A stretch of 64,000 bases of DNA from Azospirillum griseum (lineage in GTDB: Bacteria > Pseudomonadota > Alphaproteobacteria > Azospirillales > Azospirillaceae), in NCBI RefSeq assembly GCF_003966125.1, contig NZ_RXMA01000002.1, positions 316,469 to 380,468 on the forward strand, read 5' to 3'. This document shows, piece by piece, positions 54,044 through 62,803 of the stretch (positions are counted from its first letter, which is position 1; every line of letters starts with the position of its first letter). The notes beneath the pieces are model-generated. The model was not told the origin of the DNA, searched no databases, and worked only from the letters and a program-made list of their open reading frames with translations. A program made the translations under genes and the position numbers.

Positions 54044-54892
54044 ATGACCAATCCGATGCCCCTGATGGCTGGCAAGCGTGGCCTGATTATGGGCGTGGCG
54101 AACGACCGCTCGATCGCCTGGGGGATTGCGTCCACCCTGGCCAAGCATGGGGCCGAGTTGGCCTTCACCTATCAGGGCGACGCCCTGCTGAAGCGGGTCA
54201 AGCCGCTGGCCGAACAGGTCGGCGCCCGCCTGCTGCTGCCGTGCGACGTCACCGACGAGGCCAGCATCGACGCGACCTTCGCCGCCATCGAAGCGGAATG
54301 GGGCAAACTGGATTTCGTGGTTCATGCGATCGCGTTTTCCGACAAGAACGAGTTGGACGGCCTGTATCTCGACACCACGCGGAGCAACTTCCTCCGCACC
54401 ATGGACATCTCCTGCTACTCCTTCACCGCCATCGCCCGGCGCGCCGTGCCGCTGATGACCGACGGCGGCAGCCTGCTGACCCTGTCCTATTATGGGGCGG
54501 AACGGGTGATGCCGCACTACAACGTGATGGGCGTCGCCAAGGCGGCGTTGGAAGCGAGCGTGCGCTACCTGGCTGTCGATCTGGGGAGCAAGGCCATCCG
54601 TGTCAACGCCATTTCCGCCGGACCGATCAAGACCCTGGCCGCCAGCGGCATCGGCGATTTCCGCTACATCCTGAAATGGAACGAGTTGAACGCGCCGCTG
54701 AAGCGCAACGTCACCATCCAGGAGGTCGGCGGAGCCGGCCTGTTCCTGCTGTCCGATCTGGGGACCGGCGTCACCGGCGAAGTGATGCATGTCGACAGCG
54801 GTTATCACACCGTCGGCATGGTTGCCGTGGATGAGGCGGCCAACGTGGCCCAGCTTCTGAATTCGTTGGGTGGCACGCCCAAGGCGGAGTAA
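54044..54892 (+). CDS. fabI: Enoyl-[acyl-carrier-protein] reductase (NADH)
   Basis: Reduces enoyl-ACP in the last step of the fatty-acid elongation cycle. The 282-residue SDR has GKRGLIMGVANDRSIAWGIA (FabI-specific GxxxxxSxAxG dinucleotide site), VVHAIAFSDKNEL, SYYGAERVMPHYNVMGVAKAALEASVRYLA with the Tyr-x6-Lys active site typical of FabI, and AGPIKTLAASGI, the triclosan-binding region. ATG 54044 has GAGGAA upstream. It diverges from YihY and ends at a terminator. Confidence 0.97.
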   Translation: MTNPMPLMAGKRGLIMGVANDRSIAWGIASTLAKHGAELAFTYQGDALLKRVKPLAEQVGARLLLPCDVTDEASIDATFAAIEAEWGKLDFVVHAIAFSDKNELDGLYLDTTRSNFLRTMDISCYSFTAIARRAVPLMTDGGSLLTLSYYGAERVMPHYNVMGVAKAALEASVRYLAVDLGSKAIRVNAISAGPIKTLAASGIGDFRYILKWNELNAPLKRNVTIQEVGGAGLFLLSDLGTGVTGEVMHVDSGYHTVGMVAVDEAANVAQLLNSLGGTPKAE

Positions 54893-54919
54893 GTTCCCGC
54901 TTTTGCGGTTACAAATTGC

Positions 54920-54951
54920 AAAGGGGGGATCCGCTGGTGGATCCCCCTTTT
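54920..54951 (+). terminator. Terminator of fabI
   Basis: A GGGGGATCC/GGATCCCCC hairpin with a 6-nt loop is followed by TTTT, about 30 nt after the fabI stop. Confidence 0.85.
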
Positions 54952-55008
54952 CGTTTGTGCCCGTGCCGTCTATGCTCTGCCCACTCTTCCTGACGTCGGG
55001 TAATTTTG

Positions 55009-56175
55009 ATGCGCGCTCGCAAGGTCAATGATTCGGTCTCCCCGATTCTGGAACAGATTCTCTACGGCGGTTCCAGCGTTTCGATGAATCTGATCGCGAT
55101 CACGCGCGACATTCCCGAAAACGAGCGCATGTTCAAGGCCCAGGGTCTGAACAACAGCATCCTGTTCAAATACCCGAGCTTTAATGGTTTGGACGATGGT
55201 GTCGGCGGGCCGATTTCCGGCGATGACGATCTGGCGGAAAGCTCCGGTCGCCCGGTGGAAACCGGCATCTATGTGCCGCACAACGCCCGATCCCCGGAAT
55301 CGGGCGGCATCGCCATCTATCTGCGCGGCCACAACAGCGATCTGTTGCTGGAAGAGCAGTTCGGCATCAAGGACGGCCCGAGCGAGGCCGGAACCATCAG
55401 CGACATGCGCATCCTGCAATTGATTGACGAGGTGCCGTCGCTCGACGCCTTCCTGCTGAAGACCTGCTTCGAATCGCAAAAGGTCACGGTTGATCCCCGC
55501 CACTGGCTGATCAGCGCGGAAGAAGATCACCAACTCCGCCGCCTGATCCGCGCGCGCATCGAGCCGATCGTGCGCAAGGCGTTGAGCGGCGGCAGCGGCA
55601 ACGCCCAGAGCATCGAACGCTTCCTGGAAGCGATCTGGAACCCCAATCTGGAGGAAGCCGGGCTGTTCGTGTCGGCCTTCGGCATTGAGCGCAGCGAAGC
55701 CGACACGATTTTCAGCGCGTGGAAGGGAACAACCTTCTACGAATACCAGCTCCGCCGGATCGCGCCGCGCGCCCGCCTGATCCTGAACTGGCTGAAATCG
55801 AAGGATTGCGTGCCGATCGACATCCGCATGCACAAGCCCTACGAAACCCAATTGCTGATGCACATCGAACGGGTCGGCAAGCTGCTCGACACCACGCTGA
55901 TGGACATCCGGGGCATTCTGGCCGATTACGAAACCGCCTTCAGCGCCTTCATGGCCGGAAAGCCGGAACCCTTCCGCGAGTATCTGCGCACCATCCGGTC
56001 GCGCTATTGGCTGTTGGGCTATTGCGTGTCGGCGTTGACCAGCGTGTCCCACCTGGACGCCCGCAGCATGAAGAACACACCGTCGCGGCGTTTGTATTTC
56101 GAAGGCACGCAGAAGCTGCTGCGCCAGTTCGACGTCGCGCTGGACCGTCGGCGCGAGCAGAAGGGATCCTTCTGA
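55009..56175 (+). CDS. Uncharacterised protein (388 aa)
   Basis: I do not recognise this protein. It has no signal peptide or membrane helix and begins MRARKVNDSVSPILEQILYGG. The first 130 residues are mixed (GGIAIYLRGHNSDLLLEEQFGI), the rest is strongly helical (RRLIRARIEPIVRKAL; FYEYQLRRIAPRARLILNWLKS; HIERVGKLLDTTLMDIRGILADYETAFSAFM). Codon use and GC content match its neighbours, so it is likely ancestral, not a recent acquisition. It is a single gene between fabI and ftsH with its own terminators on both sides. A TTG one codon earlier is an alternative start; no clear Shine-Dalgarno sequence. Confidence 0.75.
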   Translation: MRARKVNDSVSPILEQILYGGSSVSMNLIAITRDIPENERMFKAQGLNNSILFKYPSFNGLDDGVGGPISGDDDLAESSGRPVETGIYVPHNARSPESGGIAIYLRGHNSDLLLEEQFGIKDGPSEAGTISDMRILQLIDEVPSLDAFLLKTCFESQKVTVDPRHWLISAEEDHQLRRLIRARIEPIVRKALSGGSGNAQSIERFLEAIWNPNLEEAGLFVSAFGIERSEADTIFSAWKGTTFYEYQLRRIAPRARLILNWLKSKDCVPIDIRMHKPYETQLLMHIERVGKLLDTTLMDIRGILADYETAFSAFMAGKPEPFREYLRTIRSRYWLLGYCVSALTSVSHLDARSMKNTPSRRLYFEGTQKLLRQFDVALDRRREQKGSF

Positions 56176-56216
56176 CCCACGGCCCCTGGCGCTCACACCC
56201 AAGCCCCTTGCCAAGG

Positions 56217-56251
56217 AAAAAGCCGACGCCTGAAAAGGCGTCGGCTTTTTT
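56217..56251. terminator. Bidirectional terminator
   Basis: AAAAAGCCGACGCC and its complement form a stem with a 6-nt loop and T runs on both strands, between the convergent 388-aa gene and ftsH. Confidence 0.9.
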
Positions 56252-56329
56252 GTATCCCCGGGGCCGGATGGTCGCCCGTCCCACCACCCCACCGCAGCGA
56301 AAGCCCGGTGGGGTGGTGGGGATGGTCGG

Positions 56330-58255
56330 TCAGGTCCCCTGCGGCTCCGGCCCGACGCCACCACTGGGCGGCACGGAGGAGCGGCGACCGGTGGAGGTCG
56401 GTTGACGCGGCGGGGCGCTGGAATAGCTGTCCCGGTCCTCGTCGCGCAGGATCGGTTCGCCACGCAGCAGGCGGTTGATGTCCTCGCCGCTCAGCGTTTC
56501 GAACTCCAGCAGAGCCTTGGCCAGGGCGTGCAACTGATCGATGTTCTCGGTCAGGATCGTGCGCGCCTTGCTGTAGCTTTCATCGACGATCCGGCGGATT
56601 TCCTCATCCACCATCTGCGCCGTGCGGTCCGACATGTTCTTGTGCTGCGTCACCGAATGGCCGAGGAACACCTCTTGCGTCGGTTCGCCGTACAGCAGCG
56701 GGCCGAGTTTGTCGCTCATGCCCCATTCCGTGACCATGCGGCGGGCCATCTCGGTCGCCATCTTGATGTCGCCCGACGCACCGGTCGTCACCCGATCCTT
56801 GCCGAAAATCAGCTCTTCGGCGATGCGGCCACCCATGGCGACGCACAGATCGGCCAGAAGCTTGGCTTGCGACAGCGAAATGCGGTCGCCTTCCGGAAGA
56901 CGCATCACCATGCCCAGCGCGCGGCCGCGCGGAATGATGGTGGCCTTGTGCACCGGATCGCTGTCGGCGCTGTGAACGGCGCAAATGGCGTGCCCGGCCT
57001 CATGGTAGGCGGTGAGCTTCTTCTCATCCTCCGACATGACCATGGAGCGGCGCTCGGCCCCCATCATGACCTTGTCCTTGGCGGCCTCGAACTCGCTCAT
57101 CCCGACCACGCGCTTGCCGATGCGGGCGGCCAGCAGGGCGGCTTCGTTGACGAGGTTGGCGAGATCGGCACCGGAGAAGCCCGGCGTGCCGCGCGCGATC
57201 ACCTTGGCGTCCACATCGGGCGACAGCGGGACCTTGCGCATGTGGACCTTGAGGATCTTCTCGCGGCCCAGCACGTCGGGGTTGGGGACCACGACCTGAC
57301 GGTCGAAGCGGCCCGGACGCAGCAGCGCGGGGTCGAGCACGTCGGGGCGGTTGGTGGCGGCGATCAGGATCACGCCCTCGTTCGCCTCGAACCCGTCCAT
57401 CTCGACCAGAAGCTGGTTCAGCGTCTGCTCGCGCTCGTCGTTGCCGCCGCCCAGGCCAGCGCCACGGTGACGGCCCACGGCGTCAATTTCGTCGATGAAG
57501 ATGATGCAGGGGGCGTTCTTCTTGCCCTGTTCGAACATGTCGCGGACGCGGGACGCGCCGACACCGACGAACATTTCAACGAAATCCGACCCGGAGATGG
57601 TGAAGAACGGCACGTTGGCTTCACCAGCCACGGCGCGCGCGGTCAGCGTCTTGCCGGTGCCGGGCGGGCCGACCAGCAGGCAGCCCTTGGGGATCTTGCC
57701 GCCCAGGCGCTGGAACTTCTGCGGGTCCTTCAGGAACTCGACGATTTCCGTCAGTTCCTGCTTGGCCTCATCAATCCCCGCCACGTCGTCGAAGGTGACG
57801 CGGCCGACCTTTTCGGTCAGCAGGCGGGCGCGGGACTTGCCAAAGCCCATGGCCTTGCCGCCGCCGGATTGCATCTGACGCATAAAGAAGATCCACACGC
57901 CGATCAGCAGCAGCATCGGGAACCAGGACAGCAGAACCGAGAACAGCGACGGGACGTTGCTGTCGTCGGGAACCGCGCTGATCCGCACGTTCTTGTTGGT
58001 CAGGCGCTCCACCAGCCCGGCTTCGGGCGGGATGAAGGTGCTGAAGGACCGGCCATCGGTGAAATGACCGGACACTTGATTGCCCTTGATCTGGACATCG
58101 GCAACCTGCCCCCGGTCCACTTCGGCGAGAAGCTCGCTGAACGGAACGGTCGTTTGCGGGCTGCGGGTGGAGGAACTCTGGAACAGGTTGAACAGAGCCA
58201 CCAACAGCAGCCCTATGATGATCCAGAGGGCGAGATTCTTGCCGAAATTGTTCAC
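56330..58255 (-). CDS. ftsH: ATP-dependent zinc metalloprotease FtsH
   Basis: Essential membrane-anchored AAA+ protease that degrades misfolded membrane proteins and regulators such as LpxC and sigma-32. The 641-residue protein has TM1 ([18 protein letters not shown]), a periplasmic domain, TM2 ([21 protein letters not shown]), then Walker A GPPGTGKT, Walker [10 protein letters not shown], the second region of homology ([19 protein letters not shown]), and HEAGH zinc site. GTG 58255 is the start with AAAGG upstream. It is the last gene of the tol-pal-tilS-ftsH run. Confidence 0.98.
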   Translation of the reverse strand: MNNFGKNLALWIIIGLLLVALFNLFQSSSTRSPQTTVPFSELLAEVDRGQVADVQIKGNQVSGHFTDGRSFSTFIPPEAGLVERLTNKNVRISAVPDDSNVPSLFSVLLSWFPMLLLIGVWIFFMRQMQSGGGKAMGFGKSRARLLTEKVGRVTFDDVAGIDEAKQELTEIVEFLKDPQKFQRLGGKIPKGCLLVGPPGTGKTLTARAVAGEANVPFFTISGSDFVEMFVGVGASRVRDMFEQGKKNAPCIIFIDEIDAVGRHRGAGLGGGNDEREQTLNQLLVEMDGFEANEGVILIAATNRPDVLDPALLRPGRFDRQVVVPNPDVLGREKILKVHMRKVPLSPDVDAKVIARGTPGFSGADLANLVNEAALLAARIGKRVVGMSEFEAAKDKVMMGAERRSMVMSEDEKKLTAYHEAGHAICAVHSADSDPVHKATIIPRGRALGMVMRLPEGDRISLSQAKLLADLCVAMGGRIAEELIFGKDRVTTGASGDIKMATEMARRMVTEWGMSDKLGPLLYGEPTQEVFLGHSVTQHKNMSDRTAQMVDEEIRRIVDESYSKARTILTENIDQLHALAKALLEFETLSGEDINRLLRGEPILRDEDRDSYSSAPPRQPTSTGRRSSVPPSGGVGPEPQGT

Positions 58256-58336
58256 GTCACACGCCTTTCTGCGAACCCATCGCCGTGCGGTGCGGCGGTG
58301 AAGCCGCCCCCCGGTGTGCACGGGCACGTTTCCTGA

Positions 58337-59704
58337 TTAAATAATGCCGCCGCGCGCCGAGACAACCGGAAAAGCTGGCCCCGCCAACGGCAAGGCCGGA
58401 GAAAAACGCACCACGTCCCCCGGCGGCTCCCCCGCCCGCCGGAATCCCAGGCTGGGAACCGCCACCACCACCCCGTCCGACCACAGCGCGGGCAGCGTCG
58501 GGCGCACCAGCGCCGGGGCGTCGTGGCCGCGCACGTCGGGGTTATCCGCCACCAGCCGCGCCCATCCCGCCGCCCCCAGCGCCGCCACCGTCACCGGAGC
58601 CGTTCGGTCGGCGCTGGGGATGACGATAAAGCGGCGGTCCCACCACAGCCGCTCTCCGGGTGTGGCCTGCTGCGGTCCGGCCACCGCCGTCGCCTCGCGG
58701 GCGATCACCACGCCCCCCCGGCGCGGCGCGATCCGGCAGCCCGCCAGGGTGCAGCCAGGAAAGGAGGCGCGCCCGACCGTCACAGAATCGCACATGCCCC
58801 CATACAGCCGCTCGACCGCCGCGTCGCGCGGTGGATGCTCATCGCCACCAACCACGGTCAAGCAGCGGGTCAGGGCGCGCAAACCGATCTCCTCCGGCGC
58901 GTCGGCCAACGCCACCGGATCCAGCCGGATCCACCCTTCAGGGTGCAGGGATGCGGCCCTGGCCAACAGCGCCGCCGTGGCGTGGTCCAGCGCGGCGCGG
59001 GCGCGGGCGGCGCGGCGCGCGGTGTCGGCCAGCCGATCAACGCTCAACCCCTCCCCCGCCAGCAGATCGCCCACGGCGCGCAGGCGGGCGCGGGCGAAGC
59101 GCGGGTTGCGGTTGGAGGGATCCTCGACCCACCCCACACCCGCCGCGCGGCAGGTGGCGAGCAAGCGCTCGTGGGAAAATTCCAGACAGGGGCGGATGAC
59201 GCGGACCAGCCCGGCGGTGCCGCTCGCCGCCATCCCCGCCAACCCATCGATTCCCGATCCACGCGACAGGCGCAGCAGCAGGGTTTCCGCCTGGTCGTCG
59301 CGGTTGTGGGCCAGGGCGAGATGGAGGCAGCCCGCCTCCGCACAGGCCAGCTCCAACAAACGCCGCCGCGCCGAGCGCGCCGCCGCCTGAAGGCCGGAGG
59401 ACGGCTTGTCCCCCTCCCAGCGCATCACCCGGTGGGGCACGCCCAACCGCGCCATCGCCGCGCCCACCGCCGCCGCTTCCGCCGCCGACTCGGGACGCAA
59501 CCCGTGATCGACGGCGACGGCAAGCAGATCGCCCCCCCGCGCCGCCACCCAGCGGCGCAGCAGCAGGGTCAGCGCCACACTGTCGCCACCGCCCGAAAGC
59601 CCGACCAGAATCCGGGGCGCGCGTTCAAAGCCGCCCACCCGCGCCATCGCGGCGGCGAATTCCGCGTCGGACACCGGTTCGGGCGAGGCGGCAGCACCAG
59701 TCAC
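58337..59704 (-). CDS. tilS: tRNA(Ile)-lysidine synthetase
   Basis: Converts C34 of the CAU anticodon of tRNA-Ile2 to lysidine, changing its specificity to AUA. The 455-residue protein has the PP-loop SGGGDSVALTLLL, then AVDHGLRPES, HRVMRWEGDKPSSGLQAAAR, and the specific HNRDDQAETLLLRLSRGSGIDGLAGM. The C-terminal domain is less conserved, as usual. The start is GTG, one nt after the cpoB stop, so the two are coupled. In alphaproteobacteria tilS regularly lies between cpoB and ftsH. Confidence 0.96.
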   Translation of the reverse strand: MTGAAASPEPVSDAEFAAAMARVGGFERAPRILVGLSGGGDSVALTLLLRRWVAARGGDLLAVAVDHGLRPESAAEAAAVGAAMARLGVPHRVMRWEGDKPSSGLQAAARSARRRLLELACAEAGCLHLALAHNRDDQAETLLLRLSRGSGIDGLAGMAASGTAGLVRVIRPCLEFSHERLLATCRAAGVGWVEDPSNRNPRFARARLRAVGDLLAGEGLSVDRLADTARRAARARAALDHATAALLARAASLHPEGWIRLDPVALADAPEEIGLRALTRCLTVVGGDEHPPRDAAVERLYGGMCDSVTVGRASFPGCTLAGCRIAPRRGGVVIAREATAVAGPQQATPGERLWWDRRFIVIPSADRTAPVTVAALGAAGWARLVADNPDVRGHDAPALVRPTLPALWSDGVVVAVPSLGFRRAGEPPGDVVRFSPALPLAGPAFPVVSARGGII

Positions 59705-59705
59705 G

Positions 59706-60557
59706 TCAACTCGGGCAATTGATGCGCTTGCGCTCCGTGTCGGCGCGCCGCTTCACGCTGGCCGAGGCTTCGGGGAACTTGGTCATCAGTTGGTTGAAGG
59801 CGGTGCAGGCTTCGCTCTTCTTGTTCAACTGCTGCAAGGTCATGCCGAGCTTGAGCAGGCTGTCGGGAGCCTTGGGGTTTTTCGGGTATTTCGACAGATT
59901 TTCGGCAAAGGCCTGGGCTGCATCGGTGAATTTGTTGCGGACGAAGTAGCTCTCGCCCAGCCAATATTGCGCGTTGGCGGCGTAGGGGTGGCTCTTGTTC
60001 TTGGCGATGAACTCCTGCAACGCCTTTTCCGCCTTGTCGTAATCGGATTGGCGCAGCAGTTCGAAGGCGTGTTCGTATTGCTTTTCCGGTGAGGCGTTCG
60101 CGGGCAAGGCCGGAGTCGGGGCGGGTTTCTCCGGGGCCTTCTCCGGTGCGCGCTCCGGTTGCTTCTCGGCCGCCTTCGACGGCTTCGGCCCCAGCGCCCC
60201 ATCGCCCATGGCGCTGCCGCCCATGGCCCCGCCGCCCTTCGATTCCATCTCCTTCAGGCGGAAATCAATGTCGGCGTTCATCTTTTCCAGGCGTTCGCGC
60301 ATCTGGACCAGTTGATAGGCGGTTTCCTCGTAGCGGCCCGTGACCACCGAGACATCGCGTTCCAGACGCTGCAACCGCACCTCGAAATCGGCGGCGAGCG
60401 AGGAATCCTGCGCCACCTGCACCGTGCCGTCCAAGGCCGCCATCTGCACCTCCAACCGCTGGAGGCGGTCGATCTGGGAGGCCGTCTGGGCCACAGCGGA
60501 GGTTCCGCACAGCAGACCGCCCATCAGCAGAGCGGCAAAGGAGGAGGCTTTGGTCAT
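59706..60557 (-). CDS. cpoB: Cell division coordinator CpoB (YbgF)
   Basis: Periplasmic TPR protein that couples the Tol-Pal system to peptidoglycan synthesis at the septum. The 283-residue precursor has a signal peptide (FAALLMGGLLCGTSAVAQ), an N-terminal coiled coil (IDRLQRLEVQMAALDG...VRLQRLERDV), a Pro/Lys/Glu-rich linker, and three TPR repeats (QYEHAFELLRQSDYDKAEKALQEFIAKN; ANAQYWLGESYFVRNKFTDAAQAFAENL; DSLLKLGMTLQQLNKKSEACTAFNQL). AGGAAG precedes ATG 60557. The 278-nt gap to pal (60558-60835) holds a hairpin terminator and no gene. Confidence 0.95.
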   Translation of the reverse strand: MTKASSFAALLMGGLLCGTSAVAQTASQIDRLQRLEVQMAALDGTVQVAQDSSLAADFEVRLQRLERDVSVVTGRYEETAYQLVQMRERLEKMNADIDFRLKEMESKGGGAMGGSAMGDGALGPKPSKAAEKQPERAPEKAPEKPAPTPALPANASPEKQYEHAFELLRQSDYDKAEKALQEFIAKNKSHPYAANAQYWLGESYFVRNKFTDAAQAFAENLSKYPKNPKAPDSLLKLGMTLQQLNKKSEACTAFNQLMTKFPEASASVKRRADTERKRINCPS

Positions 60558-60767
60558 GCGCGATCTTCCTGTCCGGGTCGTTCCTGGGTCGTTCCCAAGT
60601 CGTTGATGATCCCGTTGCGACGCTGCCCGACCGGTTCGGGCAACGGTGGAACCGTGCCGACCGAAAAAGGCAAAGTGATGACGGCTGTTTAGCAGATCAC
60701 ACCGCACGGTGCACCCACCCCGACATGGGTGCCCCCGCAGAACGGCCATGACACCGCGCGCCACAAT

Positions 60768-60807
60768 GACAAACGCCGCGCCCGGAAGCCCGGACGCGGC
60801 GTTTGTC
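60768..60807 (-). terminator. Hairpin after pal
   Basis: GACAAACGCCGCG and its complement form a 13-bp perfect stem, 28 nt after the pal stop. The T tract on the minus strand is weak, so it may only attenuate transcription into cpoB. Confidence 0.6.
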
Positions 60808-60835
60808 GTCAGACTCGCGGGAGTCCGTCGGTCGA

Positions 60836-61300
60836 TCAATCGACGACGGTCACGCCACGACGGTTCTGCGACCAGGCGGCTTCGGTCGAACCGACAACGG
60901 CCGGCTTTTCCTTGCCGTAGGACACGACCTTCACGCGGTTGGCCGGGACGCCCTTGGCGGCCAGGTAGTTCTTGACCGAGTTGGCGCGGCGTTCGCCGAG
61001 CGCCAGGTTGTATTCGCGGGTGCCGCGCTCGTCAGCGTGACCTTCGATGGTCACAGTGACCGAACCGTAGGTCTGCAGCCACTTGGCCTGACGGTCCAGG
61101 GTGGCGCGGGCTTCCGGGGACAGGTCGTAACGGTCGAGACCGAAGAACACGCGGTCGCCAACGTTGACGGCCAGATCTTCCTGCGAACCCGGACGGATCG
61201 AGGAGGAGTTGGAGGCCGCGCCGGTGTTGGCGTCCTTCGGAGCGGTTTCGCAAGCGGCGAGCAGAGCAACAGCGGCCAGAGCCAGGAACTTCATGCGCAT
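60836..61300 (-). CDS. pal: Peptidoglycan-associated lipoprotein
   Basis: Outer-membrane lipoprotein that anchors the envelope to peptidoglycan with TolB. The 154-residue precursor has the lipobox ALLAAC (residue 16), a short linker, and an OmpA-like domain with VFFGLDRYDLSPEARATLDRQAKWL and TIEGHADERGTREYNLALGERRANSVKNYL, the peptidoglycan-binding Asp/Arg motif. AAGGGG precedes ATG 61300. A 148-nt space from tolB suggests its own promoter. Confidence 0.97.
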   Translation of the reverse strand: MRMKFLALAAVALLAACETAPKDANTGAASNSSSIRPGSQEDLAVNVGDRVFFGLDRYDLSPEARATLDRQAKWLQTYGSVTVTIEGHADERGTREYNLALGERRANSVKNYLAAKGVPANRVKVVSYGKEKPAVVGSTEAAWSQNRRGVTVVD

Positions 61301-61448
61301 GGTGGAGACCCCTTGAAACGACATCGATTGTTTGATCGGGCAACAATGCGAAGACCGGTTTTTCTTTCGCCAACCCCGACGAAAGGAGGGACGTCCGACC
61401 AACGTCTTTAACCTTGTCTTCGCGCTGCCGCAAAATAGGAGCAGTTGA

Positions 61449-62801
61449 TTAGGGAATCAAGGGCGACCACGCCGGATCGGAGGCGTCCAGCGGCGTGATG
61501 ACGCGGCGCTCGTTGGCCCCGGTGATGTCGATGGAATAAAGCTTGGCGTTGCGGCCACGCCCGTCACCCGACGGCAAGTCTTTGAAAAACATCAGAACTC
61601 GACCGTTCGGCGCCCAGGTCGGACCCTCGACGTGATAGCCTTCGCTCAGGATTCGCTCGCCGCTGCCGTCGGGCCGAACCACGCCCACTGCAAAGCTGCT
61701 ACCACGCTGACGCGTGAATGCGATCAGATCGCCGCGCGGCGACCACACCGGTGTGCCGTACCGGCCTTCGCCAAAGCTGAGCCGCTTCACCCCGGAACCG
61801 TCCGCGCCCATGATGTAGAGTTGCTGGCTGCCGCCACGGTCCGACTCGAAGACGATCCGTTGACCATCGGGCGAGTAGCTGGGGGCGGTGTCGATGCCGG
61901 GCGAGTCGGTCAACTGGGTCTGGCGGCGGGTCCGCAGATCCAGGGTGTAGATGTCGGTGTTGCCGTTCTGCGCCATGCTCATGATGACTCGGTTGCCATC
62001 GGGCGAGAAGCGCGGGGCAAAGGTCATGCCCGGAAAATCACCCAACACCTCCTGGCGGCCGGTGTCGATGTTGAACAGATACACGCGCGGCTTCTTGTTG
62101 AAGTACGACATGTAGGTGATTTCCTGGGTCGTCGGCGAGAAGCGCGGCGTCAGGACCAGCGATTGCCCATCGGTCAGGAACTGGTGGTTCTCACCGTCCT
62201 GATCCATGATGGCGAGTTGCTTCTTGCGGGTGTTCGCCGGCCCGGATTCGGCGACATAGACGATGCGGGTGTCGAAATAGCCGTCCTCGCCGGTCAGACG
62301 CTTGTAAATGGCGTCGGCGACGATGTGGGCGATGCGCCGCCATTCCTGCGGCGGGGCGGTGTAGCTCAGCCCCTGCATGTATTGGGCGGACGCGATGTCC
62401 CACAGGCGGAAATCCACCTTCATGCGACCGTCGGGACCGGTGGTGGTGTTGCCCGCCACCAGCGCCTGCGCGCCCAACGCCTTCCAATCCTGGTAACGCG
62501 GATCGCCGGTGCGGAGCTGTTCGGGCGTTTGCAGGAAGCCGCGCGGGTCGAGCGGACGGAACAGGCCCGACCGTTCCAGATCGGCGGAGATCACCTTGGC
62601 GATGTCGGCCCCGGTCTGGGCGTCGCGCCCGCCCGATCCGGCAAAGCTGGTGATGGCGATGGGCAGCGGTTCGACCACGCCCCGCGTGATGTCGATGCGC
62701 AACTCGGCGCGCGCCTCCTGCGGAGCGGCAACTCCGAAGGACAAGAGAAGCGCACCGGTCAACCCGGCGAGCTTCAGCAGAAGCCTCGTCTTCGTCGTCA
62801 T
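61449..62801 (-). CDS. tolB: Tol-Pal system protein TolB
   Basis: Periplasmic beta-propeller protein linking TolA and Pal. The 450-residue precursor has a signal peptide ([26 protein letters not shown]), an N-terminal D1 domain ([32 protein letters not shown]) and a propeller of repeats such as [54 protein letters not shown] 62801 follows the tolA stop by 2 nt. Only the N-terminal TolA-binding region is somewhat variable. Confidence 0.97.
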   Translation of the reverse strand: MTTKTRLLLKLAGLTGALLLSFGVAAPQEARAELRIDITRGVVEPLPIAITSFAGSGGRDAQTGADIAKVISADLERSGLFRPLDPRGFLQTPEQLRTGDPRYQDWKALGAQALVAGNTTTGPDGRMKVDFRLWDIASAQYMQGLSYTAPPQEWRRIAHIVADAIYKRLTGEDGYFDTRIVYVAESGPANTRKKQLAIMDQDGENHQFLTDGQSLVLTPRFSPTTQEITYMSYFNKKPRVYLFNIDTGRQEVLGDFPGMTFAPRFSPDGNRVIMSMAQNGNTDIYTLDLRTRRQTQLTDSPGIDTAPSYSPDGQRIVFESDRGGSQQLYIMGADGSGVKRLSFGEGRYGTPVWSPRGDLIAFTRQRGSSFAVGVVRPDGSGERILSEGYHVEGPTWAPNGRVLMFFKDLPSGDGRGRNAKLYSIDITGANERRVITPLDASDPAWSPLIP

Positions 62802-62803
62802 GG

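Noticed and set aside
56330..58327. Upstream ATG that lengthens ftsH by 24 codons.
   Set aside because: The extension is Arg-rich and precedes the normal N-terminal membrane helix; GTG 58255 has a ribosome site and gives the usual start MNNFGKN.
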